DNA from: Halorubrum laminariae
GTDB lineage: Archaea; Halobacteriota; Halobacteria; Halobacteriales; Haloferacaceae
DNA: 64,000 nucleotides
Direction: 5' to 3'
Assembly (NCBI RefSeq): GCF_024494655.1
Contig: NZ_JANHDL010000001.1
Span: 372,001-436,000, forward strand
Below are positions 9,477-17,797 of the stretch, one piece after another; the first letter of the stretch is position 1; the number at the start of each line of letters is the position of its first letter. The position numbers and the translations under genes are program-made. Below the pieces are notes generated by a model. It made no database searches. It worked only from the letters and a program-made list of their open reading frames with translations, and was not told where the DNA came from.

Positions 9477-10835
9477 ATGGACGTTCACGTCACCGGCTCA
9501 ACCGTACGAGGGTCGACTCGCGCGCCGTCGTCGAAGAGCTACACGCACCGCGCGCTGTTGGCCGCCGGATACAGCGACGGTGCGACCGTGCGGTCACCGC
9601 TTGTCTCTGCGGACACGAAGGCGACCGCGCGCGCCGTGAGCGCGTTCGGCGGCAGGGTGAACGCAGGCGATGAGATCCCTGACGACGCCAAGACGCTCGC
9701 GATCGACGGGTTCGGCGGCCGTCCCGCCGTTCCCGAGGACGTGATCGACTGCATGAACTCGGGGACCACGATGCGGCTCGTCACCGCCGCGGCCGCCCTC
9801 GCGGACGGAACGACCGTGCTCACGGGCGACGGATCGCTCCGATCGCGCCCGCAGGGGCCGCTTCTCGACGCGCTCTCCGATCTCGGCGTGCGCGCGGAGT
9901 CGACGCGGGACAACGGGCTGGCCCCGCTCGTCGTCACCGGCCCGCTCGCGGGCGGCGAGGTCGCCATCCCCGGTGACGTCTCCTCGCAGTACGTCACGGC
10001 GCTGCTCATGGCCGGCGCGGTCACCGACGACGGGATCGAAATCGACCTCACGACCGCGCTCAAGTCGGCTCCGTACGTCGACATCACGCTCGAACTGCTC
10101 GGCGAGTTCGGGATCGAGGCGACCCCTGTCGACGACGGCGGCGACCCGATCGACGGCGCGGCGGGCGCGGCGGGCTTCGTCGTCCCCGGCGGACAGACCT
10201 ACGAGCCCGCCGGCGGGAGCTACGCGGTGCCCGGCGACTTCTCGTCGATCTCGTACCTCCTCGCTGCGGGCGCGATCGCCGGCAAGAGCGGAGGGGACGG
10301 CGAGACCGTCCGGATCGAGGGCGCGCGGCCGAGCGCGCAGGGCGACGCCGCGATCGTCGAGATCGCAGAGCGCATGGGGGCCGCCGTCGACTGGGACCGC
10401 GACGCCGGCGCGATCACCGTGGAACACTCTCCGCTGTCCGGCGTCGCGGTCGACGTGGGCGACACGCCCGATCTGCTTCCCACTATCGCCGTGCTCGGAG
10501 CCGTCGCCGACGGCGACACGCGGATCGAGAACTGCGAGCACGTCCGCTACAAGGAGACGGACCGGGTGTCGGCGATGGCCGAGGAGCTGGGGAAGATGGG
10601 CGCAGAGACAACGGAGGATCCCGACGTTCTCACCGTCCACGGCGACGAGAGCGACCTCCGCGGAGCGACCGTGGACGGCCGTGCGGACCACCGGATCGTG
10701 ATGGCGCTCGCGGTCGCCGCGCTGGCCGCCGAGGGGACCACGACGATCCGCGGCGCGGAGCACGTCGACGTCTCGTTCCCGGACTTCTTCGAGACGATGG
10801 CGGATCTGGGGATGGACGTGGAACGCGACAAATGA
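9477..10835 (+). CDS. aroA: 3-phosphoshikimate 1-carboxyvinyltransferase (EPSP synthase)
   Basis: A 452-residue enzyme. It joins phosphoenolpyruvate to shikimate 3-phosphate in the aromatic amino acid pathway. Two inside-out alpha/beta domains are visible through their motifs: [14 protein letters not shown] near the start, [51 protein letters not shown] and [13 protein letters not shown]. All are intact. The ATG at 9477 was chosen because MDVHVTGS is the family start and TTATCTA lies about 27 bases upstream. It stands alone, divergent from the MBF1-like gene, and no other aro genes are nearby. Confidence 0.97.
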   Translation: MDVHVTGSTVRGSTRAPSSKSYTHRALLAAGYSDGATVRSPLVSADTKATARAVSAFGGRVNAGDEIPDDAKTLAIDGFGGRPAVPEDVIDCMNSGTTMRLVTAAAALADGTTVLTGDGSLRSRPQGPLLDALSDLGVRAESTRDNGLAPLVVTGPLAGGEVAIPGDVSSQYVTALLMAGAVTDDGIEIDLTTALKSAPYVDITLELLGEFGIEATPVDDGGDPIDGAAGAAGFVVPGGQTYEPAGGSYAVPGDFSSISYLLAAGAIAGKSGGDGETVRIEGARPSAQGDAAIVEIAERMGAAVDWDRDAGAITVEHSPLSGVAVDVGDTPDLLPTIAVLGAVADGDTRIENCEHVRYKETDRVSAMAEELGKMGAETTEDPDVLTVHGDESDLRGATVDGRADHRIVMALAVAALAAEGTTTIRGAEHVDVSFPDFFETMADLGMDVERDK

Positions 10836-11254
10836 GGCAACGCCGACCACACGACCGCGGTGGGAACTGCGTCGACACCGGACACGCGGTGGCGCGCCGT
10901 GAGCGGCCGCGCACCGCGGCCGCGAACGCCCGCGAGGTCACCGGCGCTTGCGCCGGTTGCCAGAGAATCTTCGATTCTCGCTGGAGGCCAGCGGGGACCG
11001 CGATGCGGTGCGGTCCCGCGGCCCCCGCCGGCCGAGGCTGGGGAGGCGTGAGGCGCGGGTCGGGTGCTGTCGGGTAGTGCGGTGGCGATGATCGCGTCGG
11101 GCGCAACGAGTACCCACACACCCCCGTCCAGCCGAGCGGTTGGTGTATCGGTGGGGTCGCTCGCCTGAGCAAGCGACGTAGAGAGGGCAGATCGCCACAC
11201 GCCCGTCTGTGACGGACCGACGGGTACACAAGTCCGCCGCGACGACACGGGAGT
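10836..11254. other. GC-rich intergenic region with stacked hairpins
   Basis: This 420-base gap between aroA and the Get3 gene has no credible gene. It holds the three-hairpin cassette at 10938-11020 (listed separately). After it comes a Gly/Cys-codon-rich stretch of G-runs at 11035-11090, and a further stem-loop near 11156-11177 (GCTC-GCCT-GAGC inside GTCGC/GCGAC). The Get3 promoter must lie at its right end, but no clear TATA box is visible. Confidence 0.5.
10938..11020 (+). repeat. Three-hairpin cassette related to the IS605-type relic at 15.7 kb
   Basis: Three perfect inverted repeats follow each other. They are ACCGGCGC/GCGCCGGT (10940-10957), GAGAATC/GATTCTC with loop TTC (10963-10979), and GGGACCGC/GCGGTCCC (10994-11017). 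Order, spacing and the opening GTCACC, plus the CCAGA...CTGG frame of the middle hairpin, resemble the cassette at about 15700-15770. The flanking ends of that element are missing here, so this may be a decayed copy. Confidence 0.55.
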
Positions 11255-12469
11255 ATGGACGATATCGACGTCGAGCCCGTCGACCGCGTCGACGAGACAG
11301 ACGAGGTCGCTGACGCGGCAGGTACCGAGGAGGGCGCGGACGCCGACGTTCCGGTCGAATCCGCGGAGACAACCGATCTCCCCGCCGGCGTCGACGCCCC
11401 GGAGTACGTCCTCTACGGCGGGAAAGGCGGCGTCGGGAAGACGACCATGGCGGCCGCCACGGGGCTCGCCTCGGCAGCCGGCGGCGTCCGGACGCTCGTC
11501 GTCTCGACCGACCCCGCACACTCGCTGTCGGACACCTACGAGACGGACATCCCCGCCGAGCCGACGCGCATTCGCGAGGAGATTCCCCTGTACGCGGCCG
11601 AAATCGACCCCGACGCCGCGATGGATGAGGGAATGTTCGGAGCCGACGCCGACCCCCTCGGCGGGCTCGGCGAGATGGGCGAGATGATGGGCGGGATGGG
11701 TGGCGACGGACCGATGGGCGGCGCGGGCGACGGCAGCGACGCCGCCGGCGACACGGCAGACGGCGACGAGGGTCTCGGCGGGCTCCTCGGCGGGACGATG
11801 CCCGGAGCCGACGAGGCCGCCGCGATGCGCCAGCTCCTCGAATACCTCGACGATCCGCGGTTCGACCGCGTCATCGTCGACACCGCGCCAACGGGGCACA
11901 CCCTTCGACTCTTACAGCTCCCCGAGATCATGGATTCGATGCTCGGCCGCGTGATGAAGCTCCGCCAGCGCTTCTCGGGCATGATGGACGGGATCAAGGG
12001 AATGTTCGGCGGCGACGACGACCCCGACCCTTCCGCGGACCTCGACGAGCTTCGCGACCGAATCGAGCGCCTGCGGGCCGTGCTCCGAGACCCGGGACAG
12101 ACCGACTTCCGCGTCGTGATGATTCCCGAAGAGATGAGCGTCGCGGAGTCCGAGCGGCTTGTCTCCCGCCTCGACGAGTTTCAGATCCCGGTGAACACGC
12201 TCGTCGTCAACCGCGTGATGGAGGGCATCGGCGACGTGGCCGGGCCGGCGGCGACCGGCGGAGACGCGCCCACTATCGATCCCGAGTGGATCGTGGAGCC
12301 GAACCCCGACACCTGCGAGTTCTGCGCGCGCCGGTGGGAGGTCCAGCAGGCCGCGCTGCGACGCGCGACCGATCTGTTCCGCGGCCGCGAGGTGAAACGC
12401 GTCCCGCTGCTCGCGCGAGAGGTCCGCGGCGAGGCCGCGCTGCGGGTCGTCGCGGCGTGTCTGGCGTGA
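11255..12469 (+). CDS. Get3/ArsA-family ATPase
   Basis: A 404-residue ATPase with one ArsA/Get3 domain. The deviant P-loop GGKGGVGKTT is at residues 55-64, switch I has STDPAHSLSD, and the DTAPTGHTLRLL switch II region follows. A CxxC pair (CEFC) near residue 350 matches the zinc-binding dimer site of Get3, which favours tail-anchored protein targeting over arsenite efflux. Residues 1-50 are an acidic extension. A Gly/Met-rich insert lies at about 129-183. No arsB is next to it. The only ATG with normal codon use is at 11255. Confidence 0.9.
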   Translation: MDDIDVEPVDRVDETDEVADAAGTEEGADADVPVESAETTDLPAGVDAPEYVLYGGKGGVGKTTMAAATGLASAAGGVRTLVVSTDPAHSLSDTYETDIPAEPTRIREEIPLYAAEIDPDAAMDEGMFGADADPLGGLGEMGEMMGGMGGDGPMGGAGDGSDAAGDTADGDEGLGGLLGGTMPGADEAAAMRQLLEYLDDPRFDRVIVDTAPTGHTLRLLQLPEIMDSMLGRVMKLRQRFSGMMDGIKGMFGGDDDPDPSADLDELRDRIERLRAVLRDPGQTDFRVVMIPEEMSVAESERLVSRLDEFQIPVNTLVVNRVMEGIGDVAGPAATGGDAPTIDPEWIVEPNPDTCEFCARRWEVQQAALRRATDLFRGREVKRVPLLAREVRGEAALRVVAACLA

Positions 12470-12484
12470 CATACGGAATGGCCG

Positions 12485-13120
12485 CTACTCGCGCGCGCCA
12501 GCGAGCAGCCGATCGCGAACCGTCTCCGCGACTCCGGAGAGATGTGCCTGTCCGAACAGCCCGACGAGCACCGCGCCCGCGGTGTTGTACATGAGGTCAA
12601 GGACGGTGTCGTCGAGCCCGTGTTGGGCGAGCGGCATGTCGATCCCGGTCTCGGTCGCGACGATGTCGAGCCCGAACTCGAACAGCTCCCAGACGACGCC
12701 GAACGCGAGCACGACGACGACGATGAACACGAACGCGAACCGCGGCGGGATCCGGATCCCGTCGCTGTGGAGGTCGACCGCCCGCAGCGACGTGTAGCCG
12801 ACGGCGGCGACGAGCGACGCGGACAGCGCGTGCGTGACGTGGTCCCACCACTCGACCCGTGCGTAGAAGCCGGCGGATCCAACCGTATGGAGGAAGACGG
12901 CGATCGTGATCCACAGCGCGAGCCATGGGTCGAGCGGGAGGTCGTACCGGCGTTCGAGCGCCGCCGGGATCAGCGTGACCAAGAGGGAGATGACCCCGTT
13001 GCTTATCGCCTTCTGTTCGCCCGCGAGGAAGCCGTAGGCGACGATGCCGATGAGAAACAGCTGCATGGAACCCGTGAGCCGGCGCTGCGACCGGAGCGAG
13101 GGGCGAGGCAGGAGCGTCAT
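12485..13120 (-). CDS. Polytopic membrane protein, YjdF/DUF2238-like
   Basis: A 211-residue protein with five or six hydrophobic segments. The region WWDHVTHALSASLVAAVGY, then WELFEFGLD and DTVLDLMYNTAGAV, matches the pattern of the DUF2238 (YjdF) membrane family as I recall it. The function is unknown. The start ATG at 13120 overlaps the stop of the upstream membrane-protein gene by 4 bases (ATGA), so the pair is one operon. A longer frame running upstream to 13831 is not used, because the neighbour fills that space in another frame. Confidence 0.75.
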   Translation of the reverse strand: MTLLPRPSLRSQRRLTGSMQLFLIGIVAYGFLAGEQKAISNGVISLLVTLIPAALERRYDLPLDPWLALWITIAVFLHTVGSAGFYARVEWWDHVTHALSASLVAAVGYTSLRAVDLHSDGIRIPPRFAFVFIVVVVLAFGVVWELFEFGLDIVATETGIDMPLAQHGLDDTVLDLMYNTAGAVLVGLFGQAHLSGVAETVRDRLLAGARE

Positions 13121-13755
13121 CGTCGCATCACCCGTCGAATGCTGCGGCGGAGGCGTCGTCCGCGGTTCCGGAAGTAGGCGTCGAAGAGGAAGCCGGCCGC
13201 AAGCCCCGCCAGCGTGACGTAGATCCACTCGATCATTAGCGCGTCGTTCGTCGTCAGATACGCGGTCCCGACCGTTCGGTCGAGGTTCCATCGGAGGACC
13301 GTCCACACCGCCGCGGTCGCGAGCGTCGCCATGACCACGAAGACGACCGCGAACCAGTGGGTGACCCGTAGACGGGTGAACATGTGGAGGTCGACGGTGA
13401 TCACGAGCGCGAGCGCGGCGATCGCGACGTACGTCGCGAACGTGCCCAACTCGCCGCCCAGAAGCGCGCGCACGAGCACCGGTAACAGCGCGAGCCCGAC
13501 CAGCTCCGCCGGGAGCGTCACCCGCCAGTCGCGGGCCGCGACGGTGGGCGCGAGCACGACCGCGCCGAGTCCGACGACGATCGCCGCCGCGATCAGATCG
13601 GCGTCGAGCGCGCTCTCGACGAGCACGGCGACGAGCACGGCGACCATCGCCCACGCCGCCAGCGCGTTGACCCGTCCGTCGCGGACGAGTCGGGCTATCC
13701 GGTCTTCGACAGCCTCTTCGCCGACATCGCGGTCGTCTCGCCGATCCCTCGCCAT
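13117..13755 (-). CDS. Polytopic membrane protein, function unknown
   Basis: A 212-residue protein with a charged N-terminus (about 30 residues, RDDRDVGEEAVEDRI) and five to six hydrophobic helices, ending in a very basic tail (RNRGRRLRRSIRRVMRR). I do not recognise a named family. The ATG at 13755 was chosen because the frame upstream of it overlaps the divergent neighbour's promoter. It is translationally coupled to the YjdF-like protein downstream, so the two may form a complex in the membrane. Confidence 0.7.
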   Translation of the reverse strand: MARDRRDDRDVGEEAVEDRIARLVRDGRVNALAAWAMVAVLVAVLVESALDADLIAAAIVVGLGAVVLAPTVAARDWRVTLPAELVGLALLPVLVRALLGGELGTFATYVAIAALALVITVDLHMFTRLRVTHWFAVVFVVMATLATAAVWTVLRWNLDRTVGTAYLTTNDALMIEWIYVTLAGLAAGFLFDAYFRNRGRRLRRSIRRVMRR

Positions 13756-13846
13756 ACCGAGACTGGAGGCCGAGGACACTAATATGGGTTGCTCCGACGG
13801 CGATCGCAACGGACGCCCTTTTGTCGGTCACGCGCCTCTGGTCGGT

Positions 13847-14644
13847 ATGAACTGTCGGCGGTGTGGAACCCCGCTTCGAAAGCCCGGGGACTACTGTCTC
13901 ACCTGCAACACCGCCAACGCAGACGCCGTCGTCGCGGAGTTCGAGTCAGACCGCGCGCGGCTCACGATGCTCGACGAAGACGAGATCGCCGGCGAGACGA
14001 CGGTGACGACTCGCCCCGAGAGCGCGGAGCGACTGAGCGAGATCCAACTGCGGAACTTCGCCGGACGCGTCGCCGACGAGATACGGCGGAAGCGCCCCGA
14101 CACCGTCTACGCCGCCGGCGAGCGCGAACCGCTCCGAGAGACGCGGGCGCAACTCCACCACGAGTTCTACCGCGTGCCGAACGCGAAGTCGGACCGCGAG
14201 CCGCGCCGCGGTACCGCCGCGACCGACGAGGACGACCGTGACGCCCGCGACGCGAGCCCCGTCGTCGAATGGGTGCTCGACCGTCGCGGTGACCGCGCAC
14301 TCGACGTGGTCGAGACGCCGCCGCGCGAGAAAATCGGCGGTTCGCACTCGACGCTCATCGGCGACCGGAAGGGGCGAAAAGCCGTCAGCACGGTCGCTGA
14401 GCACCCGCACGTCAAGAAAATCGTCCCGGGACCGATCGACGCCGGCGGCACGGGATCGCGGACGGGACTCCGCGCGAAGGCGACCCGCGCCGGCACCAAC
14501 GGGAACGTCCGACTCCTCCTCCGCGACGGCTCAAGCGTGCAGGAAAACCGGATCGTCACCACCGCGATGGACCGCGAGACCGGCGAGCGCGTGCGAGCCG
14601 ATCTCAACGGAGCACTGCGAGACGCAGGACTGCAAGACGAGTGA
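13847..14644 (+). CDS. DUF2103-type predicted metal-binding protein
   Basis: A 265-residue protein. The N-terminus is a zinc ribbon (MNCRRCGTPLRKPGDYCLTC, two CxxC pairs). The C-terminal half has KIGGSHSTLIGDRKGRKAV, HPHVKKIVPGPIDAGGTG and LLLRDGSSVQENRIVTTA, which match my memory of DUF2103 (COG4031). The basic patch and ribbon suggest RNA binding, but the role is unknown. The ATG at 13847 begins the ribbon directly. The gene is divergent from the membrane-protein pair, with about 90 bases between starts. Confidence 0.8.
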   Translation: MNCRRCGTPLRKPGDYCLTCNTANADAVVAEFESDRARLTMLDEDEIAGETTVTTRPESAERLSEIQLRNFAGRVADEIRRKRPDTVYAAGEREPLRETRAQLHHEFYRVPNAKSDREPRRGTAATDEDDRDARDASPVVEWVLDRRGDRALDVVETPPREKIGGSHSTLIGDRKGRKAVSTVAEHPHVKKIVPGPIDAGGTGSRTGLRAKATRAGTNGNVRLLLRDGSSVQENRIVTTAMDRETGERVRADLNGALRDAGLQDE

Positions 14645-14681
14645 CGGCGGCGGACGAGCGAGGTCGATCGGTGAGCGGGGG

Positions 14682-14743
14682 CCACCGACGAGCCGAGGCC
14701 ACCGACGAGCCGAGGCCACCGACGAGCCGAGGCCACCGACGAG
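14682..14743 (+). repeat. 17-base tandem repeat (3.6 copies)
   Basis: The unit CCACCGACGAGCCGAGG occurs three times in a row without mismatch, followed by 11 bases of a fourth copy. It lies just downstream of the DUF2103 gene stop. The period is not a multiple of three and no gene covers it. Confidence 0.9.
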
Positions 14744-14898
14744 ACTGACCGGCAGACACGCGGTCGTGTTCCTCTCCGGTCACCAGTGATCATATCTCAC
14801 GGACAGTGTCGAGAAATCCGACGTAACGGGTGTTTTGAGGGCCTACAGTACCGATCTGATTCGCGGACTTTTTCACAAAAACGGGCGTATCTGCGGAC

Positions 14899-15624
14899 GT
14901 GAATCTCCTCGTCACGATCGGTTCCGGCGTCGTCTTCGGTCTGGCGCTCGCCGCCCCGCCGGGGCCGATGAACGCCGTGATCGCCGAGGAATCGGTACTC
15001 CGGGGGCGTGTGGCCGGAGTTCGTGCCGGGCTCGGTGCCGCCACCGCCGACGCGATGTTCTTCCTGCTCGCGTACCTCGGCGTCGTCGCAGTCGTCGAGT
15101 CGCTCCCGCTGTTGCGAGCCGTCATGATCGCGGTCGGGGGCGTCTTGATGCTGTATTTCGCTGTCGACACGGCCCGCGGAGCGCGGGCGTCGTTCCGTCC
15201 CACGTCCGGCGACGAGCCGTCTATCGAGGCCGACAAGGGGTTTCGCAAGGCTCTGGTGCTCGCACTGACAAATCCCTACCAAGTGCTGTTCTGGCTGACG
15301 GTCGGCGTCGGACTGTTACGACCCGGCGAACTCGACGTGCTGTCGCGGCTGCCAGTGATCGGCGCAGACTTGGCCGGCACCCTCGTCGTCGCTACGGGGT
15401 CGCCGGCGCTGATAGGCGGATTCTTCCTCGGCGTGCTGATCTGGATCGTCGGCTTTCCGACCGGCCTCGTCGCGGCCGAACGCCGGATCGAGACGTTCGC
15501 GCCCGTCGTCGCCGTCGGTTCCGCAGCCGTGCTCGCCGGCTTCGGCATCTACTTCCTGTACGACGCCGCGACGACGTTCGAGGCGCTATCGATCGTCGAC
15601 ACATCTGTTCTTCTGGCAAATTGA
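14899..15624 (+). CDS. LysE-family exporter
   Basis: A 241-residue membrane protein of the LysE/RhtB superfamily of amino-acid and metabolite exporters. The first helix carries the family signature GLALAAPPGPMNAVIAEE. About six hydrophobic segments follow, and KALVLALTNPYQVLFWLTVG is the conserved loop-helix in the middle (the NP motif). The substrate cannot be assigned. Translation starts at a GTG (14899) behind an A/T-rich stretch. The stop codon TGA at 15622-15624 abuts the IS605-type relic, whose terminal sequence shares these bases. Confidence 0.88.
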   Translation: MNLLVTIGSGVVFGLALAAPPGPMNAVIAEESVLRGRVAGVRAGLGAATADAMFFLLAYLGVVAVVESLPLLRAVMIAVGGVLMLYFAVDTARGARASFRPTSGDEPSIEADKGFRKALVLALTNPYQVLFWLTVGVGLLRPGELDVLSRLPVIGADLAGTLVVATGSPALIGGFFLGVLIWIVGFPTGLVAAERRIETFAPVVAVGSAAVLAGFGIYFLYDAATTFEALSIVDTSVLLAN

Positions 15625-15824
15625 CATCCTCCCCGCGCTGAAGGGCGAGGCTTTCTCCTCGATTCTCCGTAAATGGTGGGACGTTGATCGATGAGAGTCA
15701 CCAGCCAATTGCTGGCGACCAGAAATCCCCGATTTCTGGTTAGCAGTCAGAACTCGGAGAGTTCTGACGACACCCTCAAGGAGCGAACGGCGTCAGCCGT
15801 GAGCGAGTAGGGTGGGGTAGTTCA
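15622..15824 (-). mobile_element. Non-autonomous IS200/IS605-type (PATE-like) element
   Basis: Read on the minus strand, the left end begins near 15824 with GAACTACCCCACCCTACTCG. The right end finishes near 15622 with GCGGGGAGGATGTCAA, preceded by CCTCGCCCTTCAG, as I recall for haloarchaeal IS200/IS605 and IS1341 ends. Inside are perfect hairpins CCAGAAATC/GATTTCTGG (loop CCC) and GTCAGAACTC/GAGTTCTGAC (loop 3), a CCAGC/GCTGG hairpin, and a long CACCCT/AGGGTG pairing. No tnpA or tnpB is present. The element fills the space between the convergent lysE and GGGP synthase genes exactly, touching both stop codons. Family assignment is by remembered end sequences. Confidence 0.7.
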
Positions 15825-16520
15825 CGCGTCTTTCGCGCCCGTCACCGTCTCGCGAACCGCGTCGACGCCCTCGTCGTGGAGCAGGTCGCCGACGACGACC
15901 ACGTCGCTGTGGGCGGCCATCTCGTTTGCGGACTCGTAGTCGTGGACCCCACCGCCATAAAAGAGGGTGGCGTCGTCGAGCGCGTCGTGGGCGGCCGCGA
16001 CCTTCCCCGTGTCGCCGAACATGCCCGAGTACTCGACGTAGACGATCTCTTGGCCGAACATCCGCTCTGCCACCTTCGCGTAGGCGGCCACGTCGTCGGC
16101 CGTGAGGTCGCAGTCGGCGTCCGTCAGTTGGGCTACGGAGGCCTCGGGGTTCAACACGATGTACGCCTCGGTGTGCGTGCGGCTCCAGTCGAGGTCGTCG
16201 ATGCGGACCCACTCCTTGTGCGCGCCGGTGATCCAGAACGGGCCGCCGGCGTTGAACACCGTCGGGATCAGGTAGCCGTCGAGGGAGGGCGAGTCGATGA
16301 CGACGCCCGGGTTCGACGGTTCCTGATACAGCGGCACGTCGTACTCGGCCGCGGCGTCGACGACTCGCGTCATCTTCTCCGCGGTGACGTCGAGAGTCCC
16401 GCCGATCTCGATCGCGTCGGTTCCGGTCCGGCAGACGTCCTCGAAGGTCTCCCCGTCCCGAAGCTCTTTATCGGGATCGACTTTCAGCACGTGATCCCAG
16501 TCGTCCCACGGATTGCTCAT
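15822..16520 (-). CDS. Geranylgeranylglyceryl phosphate synthase (GGGP synthase)
   Basis: A 232-residue TIM-barrel prenyltransferase. It makes the first ether bond of archaeal lipids by joining geranylgeranyl diphosphate to sn-glycerol 1-phosphate. Family motifs include [37 protein letters not shown], the [10 protein letters not shown] strand and the phosphate-binding [16 protein letters not shown]. The length suits the haloarchaeal group I enzyme. The gene starts at the ATG 16520 and converges on lysE, with the IS605-like relic between them. Confidence 0.96.
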   Translation of the reverse strand: MSNPWDDWDHVLKVDPDKELRDGETFEDVCRTGTDAIEIGGTLDVTAEKMTRVVDAAAEYDVPLYQEPSNPGVVIDSPSLDGYLIPTVFNAGGPFWITGAHKEWVRIDDLDWSRTHTEAYIVLNPEASVAQLTDADCDLTADDVAAYAKVAERMFGQEIVYVEYSGMFGDTGKVAAAHDALDDATLFYGGGVHDYESANEMAAHSDVVVVGDLLHDEGVDAVRETVTGAKDA

Positions 16521-16609
16521 CGGACACGAATCCTCCGGGCGGAACCAAAAAGGTGCGGAACCTGCCTCGAAGCGGGAAGCAGTCGAGGACGAGAGTGGCC
16601 TCCCGAGCG

Positions 16610-16639
16610 TTTATGTACCGAGTCGCGGCCAACCGCCAC
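16610..16639 (+). promoter_or_regulatory. Pilus-locus promoter 1: TATA box plus inverted repeat
   Basis: TTTATG (16610-16615) lies about 28 bases before the GTG at 16640. The inverted repeat GCGG-CCAA-CCGC (16625-16636) lies between the TATA box and the start codon. The same layout recurs before the ATPase gene and at 21.66 kb. Confidence 0.6.
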
Positions 16640-17230
16640 GTGACAGACACCACCCGATCAGACGACCGAGGGATCGGCGACGATGAGGCAACGGCGATCG
16701 ACGAGCGGCTTCGCGCCGTCGAACGCGCGCTCACCGGCTCCGACGCGGCGGTGGCGGACATCGCCGACGGTGCGGAGGCGACCGCCGAGCGACGGGCGAT
16801 CGGCTCGCGGCTCACAGATCTCGAAACACGCGTCGAGGAACTGGAGGCGGCGACGCAGGCGCTTCGAGGGTACGCCGGCGCGGTTCGCGCGGTCAACACC
16901 GAGGTCGAGCGGCGGGCGGATCTCGCGCTCGCCAGAGCAAGCCGCGAGCGGGATCGCGAGGACGCGCACGCAGGTCAGGGATCGGACCCAGACTCGGATC
17001 CGATCGACGAGGGAACCGGCGAGCGGCCGACGGCGTCGGCACTCGACGCCGCCGTGCCTTTCGACTCAACTAGCGGGGGGAGCGGCCATCGGCTCGGAGA
17101 GGATCGGGAATACGGCGGCACAGACGAAACCGGAACGGCCGATGAACGCGGTAGGACCGGAACAGGTGGGACGGCCGGATCGGGATCGTGGAGCCGAGAG
17201 ACGCTGACCCGTCTCCGTGAGTCGCTGTAG
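16640..17230 (+). CDS. Coiled-coil protein of the pilus-like locus (DUF7310-like)
   Basis: A 196-residue soluble protein, very acidic. A coiled coil covers about residues 15-95 (IDERLRAVERALTGSD, SRLTDLETRVEELEAATQAL). A low-complexity Gly/Asp/Thr-rich tail follows, and a short helix SRETLTRLRESL ends it. I recall similar proteins opening haloarchaeal pilus-like clusters, where they are labelled DUF7310. I chose the GTG at 16640 because of the TATA box 28 bases upstream; the open frame further 5' is not coding. The TAG stop is followed in the same frame by the next gene. Confidence 0.7.
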   Translation: MTDTTRSDDRGIGDDEATAIDERLRAVERALTGSDAAVADIADGAEATAERRAIGSRLTDLETRVEELEAATQALRGYAGAVRAVNTEVERRADLALARASRERDREDAHAGQGSDPDSDPIDEGTGERPTASALDAAVPFDSTSGGSGHRLGEDREYGGTDETGTADERGRTGTGGTAGSGSWSRETLTRLRESL

Positions 17231-17293
17231 CATTACACGGGCGCACTGCGACGCGTCGCGGGCGAAACGGTCAGTACGGTCGGAGCAGCCGGC

Positions 17294-17764
17294 GTGATAC
17301 GCGTCGTCCTCACCGTCGCTGTCGCCGTGGCGCTCATCGCCGCGTCGATGCCGGCGCTGGAGACGGCCCGCGTCACCACGACGGCGGAGCGACTCGACGG
17401 GGAAGCAGACCGAATCGAGCGGTCGACCGCACGGGTCGTCTCCGGATCGGTCGCCGTCGCGGACCCGTCGCTCGCCGCGCGGACGAGCACGGTGGTCCGC
17501 GTTCCGACCGGAATCACCGCGGCGCGGATCAGTTGGATCGCGCTCGTCGAGATCGGCGGCGCAGGGGCTGACCCCGCGATTGCGTTGCGCTACCGGACCG
17601 CCGGGGGACGCGACCGCATCATCGCTGTTCGCACTGCCGCCGTTCCCGCGAGAGTCGAACTCGCCACCGGGCAGATAGACCTCCGTCCAAGCGGTGAGAG
17701 CCGGATCGAACTCCGGTACGTCGACGACGGCGGGCCGACGGTTCGGATCGCTCGTGTCGGGTGA
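17294..17764 (+). CDS. Small membrane-anchored protein of the pilus-like locus (DUF7311-like)
   Basis: A 156-residue protein. It has one N-terminal hydrophobic helix (IRVVLTVAVAVALIAASMPAL), an extracytoplasmic helix rich in Arg/Glu (TTAERLDGEADRIERSTARV), and a beta-rich C-terminal part. The layout resembles a pilin-like or minor-pseudopilin subunit, but a clear prepilin peptidase site is not visible. I recall this family as DUF7311. The GTG at 17294 is the first start before the helix. It is in the same frame as the preceding gene, with only a TAG and 21 sense codons between them. Confidence 0.65.
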   Translation: MIRVVLTVAVAVALIAASMPALETARVTTTAERLDGEADRIERSTARVVSGSVAVADPSLAARTSTVVRVPTGITAARISWIALVEIGGAGADPAIALRYRTAGGRDRIIAVRTAAVPARVELATGQIDLRPSGESRIELRYVDDGGPTVRIARVG

Positions 17765-17767
17765 CGG

Positions 17768-17797
17768 TTTATACACGATGCGGCGGCCACGGCCGCC
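17768..17797 (+). promoter_or_regulatory. Pilus-locus promoter 2: TATA box plus inverted repeat
   Basis: TTTATA (17768-17773) precedes the ATG at 17798 by about 28 bases. A perfect 7-base inverted repeat GGCGGCC-AC-GGCCGCC (17782-17797) ends directly at the start codon. Confidence 0.65.

Noticed and set aside
10836..11254. Small Cys/Gly-rich protein after aroA
   Set aside because: The frame is formed by hairpin and G-rich repeat DNA; its residues reflect the repeats rather than coding constraint.
11255..12469. Arsenite pump ATPase (ArsA) role
   Set aside because: One ArsA-type domain, CxxC near the end and no arsB or arsR beside it favour Get3-type targeting; the ACR3-like gene is 35 kb away.
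12485..13831. Reading the membrane-protein gene as one 448-residue protein
   Set aside because: The upper part (after 13120) is in the frame opposite a real gene and lacks hydrophobic helices. An ATG at 13120 with a 4-base overlap gives the sensible start.
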